Assembly: GCA_017626655.1 (NCBI GenBank)
Contig: JAGAIH010000494.1
Coordinates: 1 to 12,080 of the forward strand
Reading direction: 5' to 3'
Origin: Clostridia bacterium
Lineage (GTDB): Bacteria > Bacillota_A > Clostridia > Oscillospirales > CAG-272
DNA: 12,080 nucleotides
Shown: piece by piece, positions 1 to 7,119 of the stretch
How positions within the stretch are numbered: position 1 is the first letter of the stretch
How the letters are laid out: each line of letters opens with the position of its first letter
Translations under genes and position numbers: made by a program
Notes under the pieces: model-generated
What the model was told of the DNA's origin: nothing
What the model saw: only the letters and a program-made list of their open reading frames with translations
Database searches by the model: none

Positions 1-2
1 AC

Positions 3-1478
3 AACCAGAACAAGTCCTTCGACGAAATCTACGACTTCTATGCCCTGCGCATCATCGTGGACACCGAGCTCGAGTGCTACACCTGCCTCGGCATCATCCA
101 TGAGATGTTCAACTCCATCCCCGGCCGCTTCAAGGACTACATCTCCATCCCCAAGCCCAATATGTACCGCACCCTCCATACCACCGTCATCGGTCGGGAC
201 GGCATCCCCTTTGAGGTCCAGATCCGTACCTGGGAGATGCACCACATCGCCGAGTACGGTATCGCCGCCCACTGGAAGTATAAGTCGGGAGCCACCTCCA
301 AGGAGGACATGGACAAGAAGCTGGAGTGGATCGCCCGCCTCATCGAGACCGAGGACGGCACCCGCGACCCCGAGGAGTTCATGACCGCCCTGAAGATCGA
401 CATCTTCCACGACGAGGTCTTCGTCTTCACCCCCAAGGGCGACGTCCGCGCCCTGCCCCAGGGGGCTACCGTCATCGACTTCGCCTACGCCATCCACTCC
501 GAGGTGGGCAACAAGATGCTGGGCGCCAAGATCAACGGCAGTATCGTCCCCATCGACCGGGTGCTGGAGAACGGCGAGATCGTGGAGATCCTCACCTCCT
601 CCTCCGCCAAGGGCCCCAGCCGCGACTGGCTGAACATCGTCCGTACCAGCGAGGCCCGCAATAAGATCCGTCAGTGGTTCAAGAGAGAGAAGCGGGCCGA
701 TAACATCATCGTGGGTAAGGCCGCCATCGACGCCGAGGTCAAGAAGCTGGCTCCCCGCCTCCCCGAGGCCAAGCGGGCCGAGGCCGTGGCCGCCGTGGCC
801 TCCCGTATGGGCTACTCCACCGTGGAGGATATGTACAACTCCATCGGCTACGGTGAGCTGCCCGTCACCAAGACCCTCCGCCGCCTCAAGGATGAGCTGG
901 ACGCTATGACGCCTCCCGAGATCCCCGAGGAGGTGGCCGCAGCCGCCAAGATGACCGCCGAGGACGTGTCCCAGGTGGTCACCGCCGCCCGCCCCTACAA
1001 CCTCAAGCATAACAGCGGCATCGTGGTGGACGGAGCCGAGGGCTGTGCCGTCAAGTTCGCCAAGTGCTGTAACCCCCTGCCCGGAGACGATGTGGTGGGC
1101 TTCGTTACCAAGGGCTTCGGCATCTCCATTCACAAGCAGGACTGCCCCAACTACGTCCAGGGCAAGGACAATCCCGACCTCACCGACCGCTGGAAGCCCG
1201 CCCACTGGGAGGGCGCCGTCAGCGAGTCGGGCAAGAGCGTCTACGAGGCCCTGCTCCAGGTCCATACCCTGGATACCGTGGGCGTGCTGGCCGATATCAC
1301 CGTCGCCCTGGCGGATATGAAGGTCTCCATCCTCCAGATCAATTCCCAGAAGGCGGGCGCCGACCGCGTCATCATCAACCTCAAGGTCAGCTGTAAGAAC
1401 GTGGAGCATTACAACTCCATCGTGTCCAGACTCCGTTCCCTGAAGAACATCCTGGACGTCATCCGCGGCTTCGCCTGA
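3..1478 (+). CDS. relA: Rel/SpoT-type (p)ppGpp synthetase/hydrolase, 5'-truncated by the window edge
   Basis: This is the C-terminal 491 residues of an RSH protein, which makes and degrades the alarmone (p)ppGpp in the stringent response. The reading frame is open from base 3, so the start and the N-terminal HD hydrolase domain lie outside the window; RSH proteins are usually about 730 residues. Seen in order: the synthetase domain with RFKDYI (126-143), KPNMY, EVQIRT and AHWKYK; a TGS domain from DEVFVFTPKG (about 411-597); a helical region; the CC/zinc-finger-like domain with adjacent cysteines at 1065-1070 and a third in KQDCPN; and a C-terminal ACT domain (about 1230-1475). The RxKD form of the synthetase loop (R-F-K-D) is the charge signature of bifunctional Rel/SpoT enzymes, whereas monofunctional RelA has ExDD, so hydrolase activity is inferred although that domain is not visible. 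The gene is followed 27 nt later by dtd, a common order in Firmicutes. Confidence 0.97.
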   Translation, partial: NQNKSFDEIYDFYALRIIVDTELECYTCLGIIHEMFNSIPGRFKDYISIPKPNMYRTLHTTVIGRDGIPFEVQIRTWEMHHIAEYGIAAHWKYKSGATSKEDMDKKLEWIARLIETEDGTRDPEEFMTALKIDIFHDEVFVFTPKGDVRALPQGATVIDFAYAIHSEVGNKMLGAKINGSIVPIDRVLENGEIVEILTSSSAKGPSRDWLNIVRTSEARNKIRQWFKREKRADNIIVGKAAIDAEVKKLAPRLPEAKRAEAVAAVASRMGYSTVEDMYNSIGYGELPVTKTLRRLKDELDAMTPPEIPEEVAAAAKMTAEDVSQVVTAARPYNLKHNSGIVVDGAEGCAVKFAKCCNPLPGDDVVGFVTKGFGISIHKQDCPNYVQGKDNPDLTDRWKPAHWEGAVSESGKSVYEALLQVHTLDTVGVLADITVALADMKVSILQINSQKAGADRVIINLKVSCKNVEHYNSIVSRLRSLKNILDVIRGFA

Positions 1479-1505
1479 ACCGTTTTTTGAAAGGAAATCA
1501 TAACC

Positions 1506-1970
1506 ATGAAAGCAGTTATCCAGCGCGTCACCTCTGCCTCGGTGGAGGTGGAGGGAAACCTCATCGGCTCCTGCGGCCACGGCCTGCTCATCCTGCTGGG
1601 TGTCGCCACGGGGGACACCGAGGAGGACCTGGATCGTATGCTCCAGAAGATCGTCAAGCTCCGCATCTTCGAGGACGAGAACGGCAAGATGAACCGCTCG
1701 GTGCAGGATATCGACGGAGAGCTGCTGGTGGTGTCCCAGTTCACCCTGCTGGCCAATTACAAGCACGGCAACCGCCCCGACTACCTGGGCGCCGCCGCCC
1801 CCGCCGAGGCCAACCGCCTCTACGAGCTGTTCGTGGAAAAGGCAAAAGCCTACGTCAAGCACGTGGGTCACGGGCAGTTCGGCGCAGACATGAAGGTCAG
1901 CCTCCTCAACGACGGACCCGTGACCATCGTCATGGAGAGCGAGGTCTTGAAGCCCGCTCCCAAAGCATAA
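1506..1970 (+). CDS. dtd: D-aminoacyl-tRNA deacylase (DTD)
   Basis: A 154-residue protein of normal length for DTD, a cytoplasmic homodimer that hydrolyses D-amino acids (and glycine) from mischarged tRNA. Both family signatures are present: SQFTL at residues 77-81, and NDGPVT at 135-140, which carries the Gly-cisPro pair that enters the partner subunit's active site. FGADMKVSL just before the second motif is also typical. The ATG is preceded by AAAGGAA (1490-1496), and the start gives the canonical MKAVIQRVTSA N-terminus. It lies 27 nt behind rel, probably in the same transcript. Many Clostridia carry a metallo-beta-lactamase-fold gene between dtd and hemZ; none is present here. Family assignment is secure. 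Confidence 0.97.
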   Translation: MKAVIQRVTSASVEVEGNLIGSCGHGLLILLGVATGDTEEDLDRMLQKIVKLRIFEDENGKMNRSVQDIDGELLVVSQFTLLANYKHGNRPDYLGAAAPAEANRLYELFVEKAKAYVKHVGHGQFGADMKVSLLNDGPVTIVMESEVLKPAPKA

Positions 1971-2059
1971 ACCGATACGGAAAGAAACAAGCATGAACCA
2001 AAACCGCAAATCCCCTCTTCGCAATACCCCTTCACCTGATCCCCGCATGACCCCTGCCA

Positions 2060-2077
2060 CGGAGGGAACGCCCTCCG
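2060..2077 (+). other. Perfect 7-bp hairpin in the possible hemZ leader
   Basis: CGGAGGG, loop AACG, CCCTCCG: a perfect 7-bp GC-rich stem with a 4-nt loop, 39 nt before the preferred hemZ ATG. No T-run follows, so it is not a standard terminator. If hemZ begins at 1993 it is coding and may be incidental; if hemZ begins at 2116 it sits in a 145-nt untranslated gap between dtd and hemZ (1971-2115), where I see nothing else definite. Confidence 0.4.
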
Positions 2078-2105
2078 CGAATGCGACCAAAATTCAGGAA
2101 TATTC

Positions 2106-2109
2106 GGAG
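2106..2109 (+). promoter_or_regulatory. Ribosome binding site deciding the hemZ start
   Basis: GGAG followed by AAAATC and then ATG at 2116, a 6-nt spacing close to ideal. The competing upstream ATG at 1993 has only GGAAAG (1979-1984). This site is the main sequence reason for starting hemZ at 2116. Confidence 0.6.
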
Positions 2110-2115
2110 AAAATC

Positions 2116-3624
2116 ATGAGACTCTATATAGAAGGACCGGTCAACAAATACTACATACAGACCCTCTGTATGATCTTCTTCCCGGGCTCCAAGTTCTCGG
2201 ACGAGGACCCCGTCACCGAGGATACCCCCGAGATGTGGGTGAATCTGACCAAGTCCCCCGAGGCGGGCATTGACGTCACCGCCAAGCTGTCCTACCGCGG
2301 CCAGACCGCCGAGGTCACCCGCCACTACGACTACGACGAGGGCTACACCAAGGAACGTCGGGAAAAGATCGCCCTGGGCGACGCCGTGACCTCCGTCTGC
2401 GCCGAGGTCATGGGCTACCGCTCCTCCTGGGGTATGCTGACGGGTGTCCGCCCCTCCAAGGTGGCCACCGAGCTGCTCCAGAAGGGCATGAGCAAGACCC
2501 GCATCCGCAAGGAGCTGACCAAGGATTACTTCGTCATCCCCAAGAAGGCCGCCCTGGCTACCGACGTGGCCATCAACGAGGCCCGCCTCATCGGCACCCC
2601 CGGGCGCAAGGACTGTTCGGTCTACATCTCCATCCCCTTCTGCCCCACCCGCTGTGCCTACTGCTCCTTCGTGTCCTATACCTCCAAGCGGCTTTTGTCC
2701 CTCATTCCCGAGTACCTCAAGCGCCTCGTCCACGACCTGGAGGAGACCTTTGAGACCATCAGCCGCCTGGGTTTGCGGGTCCGCACCATCTACGTAGGCG
2801 GCGGTACTCCCACCATCCTGGAGCCGGATCAGCTGGCCTTTTTGCTGGGGGCTGTGGAGCGCATGACCAATATCCGCGCCCTGGAGGAGTACACCCTGGA
2901 GTCGGGCCGTCCCGATACCATTACGGCGGAGAAGCTGGCGGTAGCCCGAGAGTACGGCGTGGGCCGTATCAGCGTCAATCCCCAGACTCTGTGCGATGAC
3001 GTCCTGCGTCACATCGGCCGCGCCCACAACACCGAGATGTTCTACAAGGCCTACGAGATCGCCCGCGCCTCGGGTATCCCCGTCATCAACACCGACCTCA
3101 TCGCGGGACTTCCCGGTGACAGCTTCAAGACCTTCTCGGCCTCCTTCGACGGCATCATGGCTCTGCGTCCCGAGAACGTCACGGTACATACCTTCTGCGT
3201 GAAAAAATCCGCCGAGCTGCGTAAGGAGGGGGCAGACGTCTACTCCATGCGGGGCGGTGACACGGGTAAGTGCGTGGACTACTCCCAGATCCAGTGCGCT
3301 CACGAGGGGTATATTCCCTACTATATGTACCGCCAGAAGAATACCGTGGGCAACTTCGAGAACGTGGGCTTCGCCCTGCCCGGCTACGAGGGCCTCTACA
3401 ACATCTACATGATGGAGGAGGTTCACTCCATCTTCGCCGCGGGCGCGGGCGCCGTCACAAAGCTGGTGGATTACGCCCCCGTGGACGGCTCTCCCCGCTT
3501 CATTGACCGTATGTTCAACCCCAAGTACCCCTTTGAGTACCTGGACGAGGTGGGCGAGGTCACCAACCGCGAGCGGCTGGCCAGAGCTGAGGCCTTCTAC
3601 CGCGAGAGGAATATGCTGGACTGA
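2116..3624 (+). CDS. hemZ: HemZ-type radical SAM coproporphyrinogen dehydrogenase-like protein
   Basis: A radical-SAM protein of the HemZ branch, annotated as oxygen-independent coproporphyrinogen III dehydrogenase. The 4Fe-4S/SAM cluster motif CPTRCAYC supplies C176, C180 and C183 (numbered from this start). GGGTPT follows at 228-233, then ESGRPDTI at 262-269, a variant I associate with HemZ, and INTDLIAGLPGD. I chose the ATG at 2116 (502 residues) because GGAG sits 6 nt upstream and the resulting N-terminus, MRLYIEG, resembles the usual start of the family. The frame is open back to an ATG at 1993, which would add 41 polar, Pro/Ser/Thr-rich residues behind a weaker GGAAAG site. Whether the host makes heme cannot be told from this window; related proteins have also been linked to heme transfer or to unknown substrates, so the biochemical role is less certain than the family. 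Confidence 0.93.
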   Translation: MRLYIEGPVNKYYIQTLCMIFFPGSKFSDEDPVTEDTPEMWVNLTKSPEAGIDVTAKLSYRGQTAEVTRHYDYDEGYTKERREKIALGDAVTSVCAEVMGYRSSWGMLTGVRPSKVATELLQKGMSKTRIRKELTKDYFVIPKKAALATDVAINEARLIGTPGRKDCSVYISIPFCPTRCAYCSFVSYTSKRLLSLIPEYLKRLVHDLEETFETISRLGLRVRTIYVGGGTPTILEPDQLAFLLGAVERMTNIRALEEYTLESGRPDTITAEKLAVAREYGVGRISVNPQTLCDDVLRHIGRAHNTEMFYKAYEIARASGIPVINTDLIAGLPGDSFKTFSASFDGIMALRPENVTVHTFCVKKSAELRKEGADVYSMRGGDTGKCVDYSQIQCAHEGYIPYYMYRQKNTVGNFENVGFALPGYEGLYNIYMMEEVHSIFAAGAGAVTKLVDYAPVDGSPRFIDRMFNPKYPFEYLDEVGEVTNRERLARAEAFYRERNMLD

Positions 3625-3644
3625 TCCCCCACACCAACGGCTAT

Positions 3645-3660
3645 TCTCCCCGAAAGGAGA
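3645..3660 (+). other. Small hairpin covering the kinase gene ribosome site
   Basis: TCTCC, 6-nt loop, GGAGA: a 5-bp perfect stem whose 3' arm is the Shine-Dalgarno core of the kinase gene starting at 3669. It could reduce initiation, but a stem this short next to any purine-rich site may be chance. Confidence 0.25.
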
Positions 3661-3668
3661 CTCCCAAC

Positions 3669-4637
3669 ATGAAACTGTTTTCTTCTCCCGATCCTGTCCG
3701 CCTGCCCCTGACCTTTGACAGCCCCGCCCAAGGTGTGGCTCTGGTCAAGGAGAACGAGCGGGACTTCGACGCCCGCCTGAACGCCGCCGCCGAAGCCATC
3801 TGCGCCGATTGCGTGGCCCACGGCGTAAAGGTCATCCGCCTGTCGGGTCCCACCTGCGCGGGCAAGACCACCACCGCCGACAAGCTGACTGCGGTCCTGG
3901 AGGCCGCAGGGCGGGTGGTGCATCCCATTTCCATCGACGATTTCTTCTACGGCCGTGACGTGCTGGAGACTATGGCCGAGAGCCGACCCGACGGCAAGCT
4001 GGACTACGATTCGGTAGCCGCCATCGACCTCCCCGCCCTGGCCGCCTGCGTCCGCGATCTCCTGGAGAAGGGAAGCGCCCGCATCCCCATCTTCGATTTC
4101 GTCACGGGCTATACCGAGGGCTACCGCGAACTGACCGTAGCCGAGGACGAGGAGCCCATCTTCCTCTTCGAGGGCATCCAGGCGGTCTACCCCGAGGTGG
4201 CGGCCCTCTTTGCAGGCATCCCCGAGCGGAGCATCTTCATCAACGTCATGAAGGAGACCGTCCTGGTGGCCCCCGACGGCACCGAGCGGGTCTTCGCTCC
4301 CGACGAGATCCGACTCCTCCGCCGCCTGGTGCGGGACGAGGCCAAGCGGGGTACCTCCCCCGACTTCACCCTCACCCTGTGGCACAGCGTCCGCGACAAC
4401 GAGGTGAATTCCATCTACCCCTACGCCCACACCTGCGACTACGGCATCGACTCCAACATGGAGTTCGATATCCATATGCTGGCGCCCCATCTCCGCCGCA
4501 TCTTCGCCGAGCAGCCCTGCGACGGGCAGGAGGTGGAGTGGTCCCGGCGGATCCTTTCCTCCGTGGAGGGGGTGGAGGGCATCGACCCCGCCTGTCTGGC
4601 GGAGAATTCCCTGTACCACGAGTTCATCCTGCTCTAA
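3669..4637 (+). CDS. Uridine kinase-like P-loop nucleoside kinase
   Basis: A 322-residue soluble kinase of the uridine kinase/phosphoribulokinase family, probably phosphorylating a nucleoside or related small metabolite with ATP or GTP. Walker A is GPTCAGKTTT (G60-T69). It is followed by ISIDDFFY (87-94), LDYDSVAAIDL, FEGIQAVYP (168-175) matching the usual FEGIHALNP-type segment, and R-LVRD--KRGTSP---TL--W (about 219-238), the lid/substrate region seen in clostridial Udk-like nucleoside kinases. Those relatives often carry an N-terminal TGS-like region and run to about 550 residues. Here only about 50 residues precede the P-loop, so this is a short, single-domain version and its substrate is open. 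AAAGGAG (3653-3659) precedes the ATG. It begins 44 nt after hemZ, probably co-transcribed. The family call is firm; the specific substrate is inference, hence no gene symbol. Confidence 0.88.
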   Translation: MKLFSSPDPVRLPLTFDSPAQGVALVKENERDFDARLNAAAEAICADCVAHGVKVIRLSGPTCAGKTTTADKLTAVLEAAGRVVHPISIDDFFYGRDVLETMAESRPDGKLDYDSVAAIDLPALAACVRDLLEKGSARIPIFDFVTGYTEGYRELTVAEDEEPIFLFEGIQAVYPEVAALFAGIPERSIFINVMKETVLVAPDGTERVFAPDEIRLLRRLVRDEAKRGTSPDFTLTLWHSVRDNEVNSIYPYAHTCDYGIDSNMEFDIHMLAPHLRRIFAEQPCDGQEVEWSRRILSSVEGVEGIDPACLAENSLYHEFILL

Positions 4638-4651
4638 AATCACGGCTGACC

Positions 4652-4687
4652 GCATACCCTGTAGGGAATCCTTTCCGCGAGGTATGC
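4652..4687 (+). other. Inverted repeat ending at the flippase start codon
   Basis: GCATACC (4652-4658) and GGTATGC (4681-4687) are a perfect 7-bp inverted repeat separated by 22 nt, within which GGAA/TTCC (4665-4668, 4673-4676) can form an inner 4-bp stem. The 3' arm contains the GG of the ribosome site GAGG and ends one base before the ATG. It could mask initiation of the flippase; function is unproven. Confidence 0.35.
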
Positions 4688-4688
4688 C

Positions 4689-6314
4689 ATGCTCCACGAT
4701 CAAAAAACCAAACGCCCCTCCTTCCTTTCGGGGGTGGGGATCCTGACCCTGTCCTCCCTGATAGTCAAGGTCATCGGACTCTTCTACCGCATCCCCCTTT
4801 TGAACTACCTGGGCACCGAGGGCATGGGGTACTTCAACACCGCATACGAGCTGTACGCCCTGTTCTGCGTCATCTCCACGGCGGGGCTTCCCGTGGCCAT
4901 GTCGGTGCTGATCGCCGCCTTTGAGGCGGAGGGAAACACGCGGGACGCGGCTCGGGTCTTTCGGGTGTCACTCGCTCTCTTTGCGGGGGTGGGGGGCGTC
5001 GGGACCCTGCTTCTGTGGGGCTTGTCCGCTCCCTTCGCGGCGCTGTTGGGTAGTCCCCTGTCCGCCGCCTGTATGCGAGCCATCTCCCCCACCGTGTTCC
5101 TCATCTGCCTGTCCTCGGCCGTTCGGGGCTACTTCCAGGGCAGGCGCTCCATGCTGCCCACCGCCATCTCCCAGGTCATGGAGGCGGCGGGTAAGCTGTT
5201 TCTGGGGCTGGCCTTCGCGGGCTTGGCTCTGTCGCGGGGTGAATCTCTCCCCGTGGCCGCCGCTTACGCCGTTCTGGGGCTGACCGTAGGCACCGCCCTG
5301 TCGGTGGTGTACCTCCTCTGCCACAAGGCCCTGGCCGACCGCCGCGCGCCTCTGCCCGCCGTCTCTGCGGACGGGGAAGCACGCCCCATCCTGAAGTCCC
5401 TCTTGGCCACCGCCATCCCCGTCACGGTGAGCGCGGGGATCATCAGCCTCACCAAATGCATCGACCTGGCCCTCATCCTGCGCCGCTTGCAGGCCGTGGG
5501 CTACACCGCATCCGAGGCCACCGCTCTGTACGGGTGCTACTCCACCCTGGCGGTGCCTGTGTTCAACATCCTGCCCTCTCTGACCACCTCGGTAGCCCTC
5601 TCCGCTACTCCTGCCCTGTCGGCGGCCTTGAAGGAAGGGCGGGAGGGTATCCCCGCCCTCAAAAGGACTGCGGCCTCGGCGTTGGGGGTAACTCTGATCC
5701 TGGCCTTTCCCGCCGCCTTGGGGATCGCCGTCTTTGCCGAGGATATCCTGACTCTGCTCTTTCGGGGCCAACCCGCCGCCGTGGCCCAGGCGACTCCGTG
5801 GCTCTCCTGCCTGGGGCTGTCGGTTCCCGCCGCCTGTCTGACCACGGTCACGGGGGCCATGCTCCAGGCCGCGGGGAAGGCCCATAAGCCCATCATCTCC
5901 ATGCTCTTGGGAGTGGGGGCCAAGACCCTTACCGCCTATATCCTGTTGGGCCGCGAGGGCTGGGGCATGGCGGGGGCGCCCGTCAGCTCCCTGCTCTGCG
6001 ATACTGTCATCGTGGTCTGCAATCTCATCTTCATCGCGAGATACGCCCCCGCTATGCTCCCCACCCTCCGCGGGGGCCTGTCCACCGTGGCCCTCCCCGC
6101 TGGTCTGGCGGTGGGAGCGGTGACCTCGACCAAGCTACTGCGCTCCCTGCTGGGCTGGCAGACCGTGACCCCCCTCCATACGGTGGCATCCGTAGCCTGT
6201 GTGGCCTGCCTCTACGGCGCGGGGCTTCTGATCGCCCTTTTACTTGGAAAACAATTACCTATAGATAAAAAGAAGGAACTACATCATGAATCAGCTGACC
6301 AAAGAACAGCGTGA
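4689..6314 (+). CDS. SpoVB/MurJ-like lipid flippase (MOP superfamily, polysaccharide biosynthesis family)
   Basis: A 541-residue, strongly hydrophobic polytopic membrane protein with roughly 14 predicted transmembrane segments judged by eye. The N-terminus (GILTLSSLIVKVIGLFYRIP, then LGTEGMGYF and GLPVAMS) and the internal RGYFQGRRSMLPTAISQ are characteristic of the SpoVB/YtgP/YabM branch, which moves undecaprenyl-linked cell-wall or polysaccharide precursors across the membrane. In endospore formers some members act in cortex synthesis. Position directly before mazG matches the Bacillus yabM-yabN order and supports this branch. GAGG (4679-4682) lies 6 nt before the ATG. The C-terminus is Lys/His-rich and polar, and its last 29 nt overlap mazG. 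Glycine GGG and leucine TTG codons are commoner here than in rel or folD. Whether it is the essential MurJ-equivalent or a sporulation paralogue cannot be decided from this window. Confidence 0.9.
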   Translation: MLHDQKTKRPSFLSGVGILTLSSLIVKVIGLFYRIPLLNYLGTEGMGYFNTAYELYALFCVISTAGLPVAMSVLIAAFEAEGNTRDAARVFRVSLALFAGVGGVGTLLLWGLSAPFAALLGSPLSAACMRAISPTVFLICLSSAVRGYFQGRRSMLPTAISQVMEAAGKLFLGLAFAGLALSRGESLPVAAAYAVLGLTVGTALSVVYLLCHKALADRRAPLPAVSADGEARPILKSLLATAIPVTVSAGIISLTKCIDLALILRRLQAVGYTASEATALYGCYSTLAVPVFNILPSLTTSVALSATPALSAALKEGREGIPALKRTAASALGVTLILAFPAALGIAVFAEDILTLLFRGQPAAVAQATPWLSCLGLSVPAACLTTVTGAMLQAAGKAHKPIISMLLGVGAKTLTAYILLGREGWGMAGAPVSSLLCDTVIVVCNLIFIARYAPAMLPTLRGGLSTVALPAGLAVGAVTSTKLLRSLLGWQTVTPLHTVASVACVACLYGAGLLIALLLGKQLPIDKKKELHHESADQRTA

Positions 6315-7119
6315 CGCCAACGTCCGCTACCTGCTGGAAAAGACTACCCCCTACACCTTTGAGGATCTTGTGACCATCGTGGAGCTTCTGCGGTCCGAGG
6401 GCGGCTGTCCCTGGGACATGGAGCAGACCCACAAGTCCATTCGCAACGACTTCATCGAGGAGACCTACGAGGTCATCGAGGCCATCGACACCGAGGATCC
6501 CGTCCTGCTCCGGGAGGAGCTGGGCGACGTGCTGTTGCAGGTGGTCTTCCACGCCCGCATCGAGCAGGAGAAGGACGTCTTCGGCATGGAGGAGGTCTCC
6601 AACGACATCTGCGCCAAGCTCATCCACCGCCATCCCCACGTGTTCGGAACCGTCGAGGTGGAGAACTCCGCCGAGGTACTGAAGAACTGGGAGGCCATCA
6701 AGGGGGAGGAGAAGCAGAGAGTCACCGTCACCGACAAGCTCCGCGCCATCCCTCCCATGTACCCCGCCCTCATGCGGGCCCAGAAGGTGGGCAAGAAGGC
6801 CGCCTGCTTCGATTTCGCCAACGCCGACGAGGTCTACAGGAAGCTGGACGAGGAGATCGCCGAGGTGAAGGCCGCCGCCGCAAGCGGAGACCAAGCCGCT
6901 GTGGAGGAGGAGCTGGGCGACCTGCTCTTGACCGTTACGTCCTTGGCTCGCAAGCTGGGGGTCAAGTCCGAGGAGGCTCTGTACCACGCTACCAACAAGT
7001 TCATCGACCGCTTTGAGAAGGTGGAGAACGCCGTCATGGACGCGGGGAAGGATATGGAGACTTTGACCATGGCCGAGCTGGATGAGATCTGGGACGGGAT
7101 CAAGCACAAGCATGAGTAA
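6286..7119 (+). CDS. mazG: MazG nucleoside triphosphate pyrophosphohydrolase
   Basis: A 277-residue protein containing two tandem MazG domains, which hydrolyse NTPs or dNTPs to the monophosphate plus pyrophosphate and clean non-canonical nucleotides from the pool. The first domain has GGCPWD (39-44), the metal-binding EETYE (58-62) and EELGD (77-81). The second repeats the pattern with LDEEIAEV (187-194) and EEELGD (207-212), then NKFIDRF (237-243). Length and architecture match the full-length E. coli-type enzyme. Some Bacillus homologues (YabN) carry an extra N-terminal methylase domain, which is absent here. The start has AAGGAA (6273-6278) 7 nt upstream, inside an AT-rich patch at the end of the flippase gene. 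It overlaps the flippase by 29 nt and yfmF by 8 nt, suggesting coupled translation. Confidence 0.96.
   Translation: MNQLTKEQRDANVRYLLEKTTPYTFEDLVTIVELLRSEGGCPWDMEQTHKSIRNDFIEETYEVIEAIDTEDPVLLREELGDVLLQVVFHARIEQEKDVFGMEEVSNDICAKLIHRHPHVFGTVEVENSAEVLKNWEAIKGEEKQRVTVTDKLRAIPPMYPALMRAQKVGKKAACFDFANADEVYRKLDEEIAEVKAAAASGDQAAVEEELGDLLLTVTSLARKLGVKSEEALYHATNKFIDRFEKVENAVMDAGKDMETLTMAELDEIWDGIKHKHE

Noticed and set aside
1483..1488. Run of six T after the rel stop, as a rho-independent terminator
   Set aside because: The preceding bases form at best a 3-bp stem (GGC/GCC), and dtd begins only 17 nt later with a good ribosome site, so a terminator is unlikely.
2032..3426. A 464-codon open frame on the minus strand opposite hemZ
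   Set aside because: Its product is a Gly/His/Val/Asp-rich string with no motif. Such antisense frames arise from the strong C-ending codon bias of the + strand gene, and hemZ motifs are unambiguous.
3597..4703. A 368-codon minus-strand open frame opposite the kinase gene, and similar ones at 9670-11010 and 10583-11797
   Set aside because: Low-complexity Gly/Val/His/Arg products with no family features, lying opposite clearly assigned genes; composition shadows.
7082..7111. Upstream ATG extending yfmF by ten residues
   Set aside because: No ribosome site precedes it, and the extension lies within mazG coding sequence; the stop-overlapping ATG at 7112 is the typical coupled arrangement.
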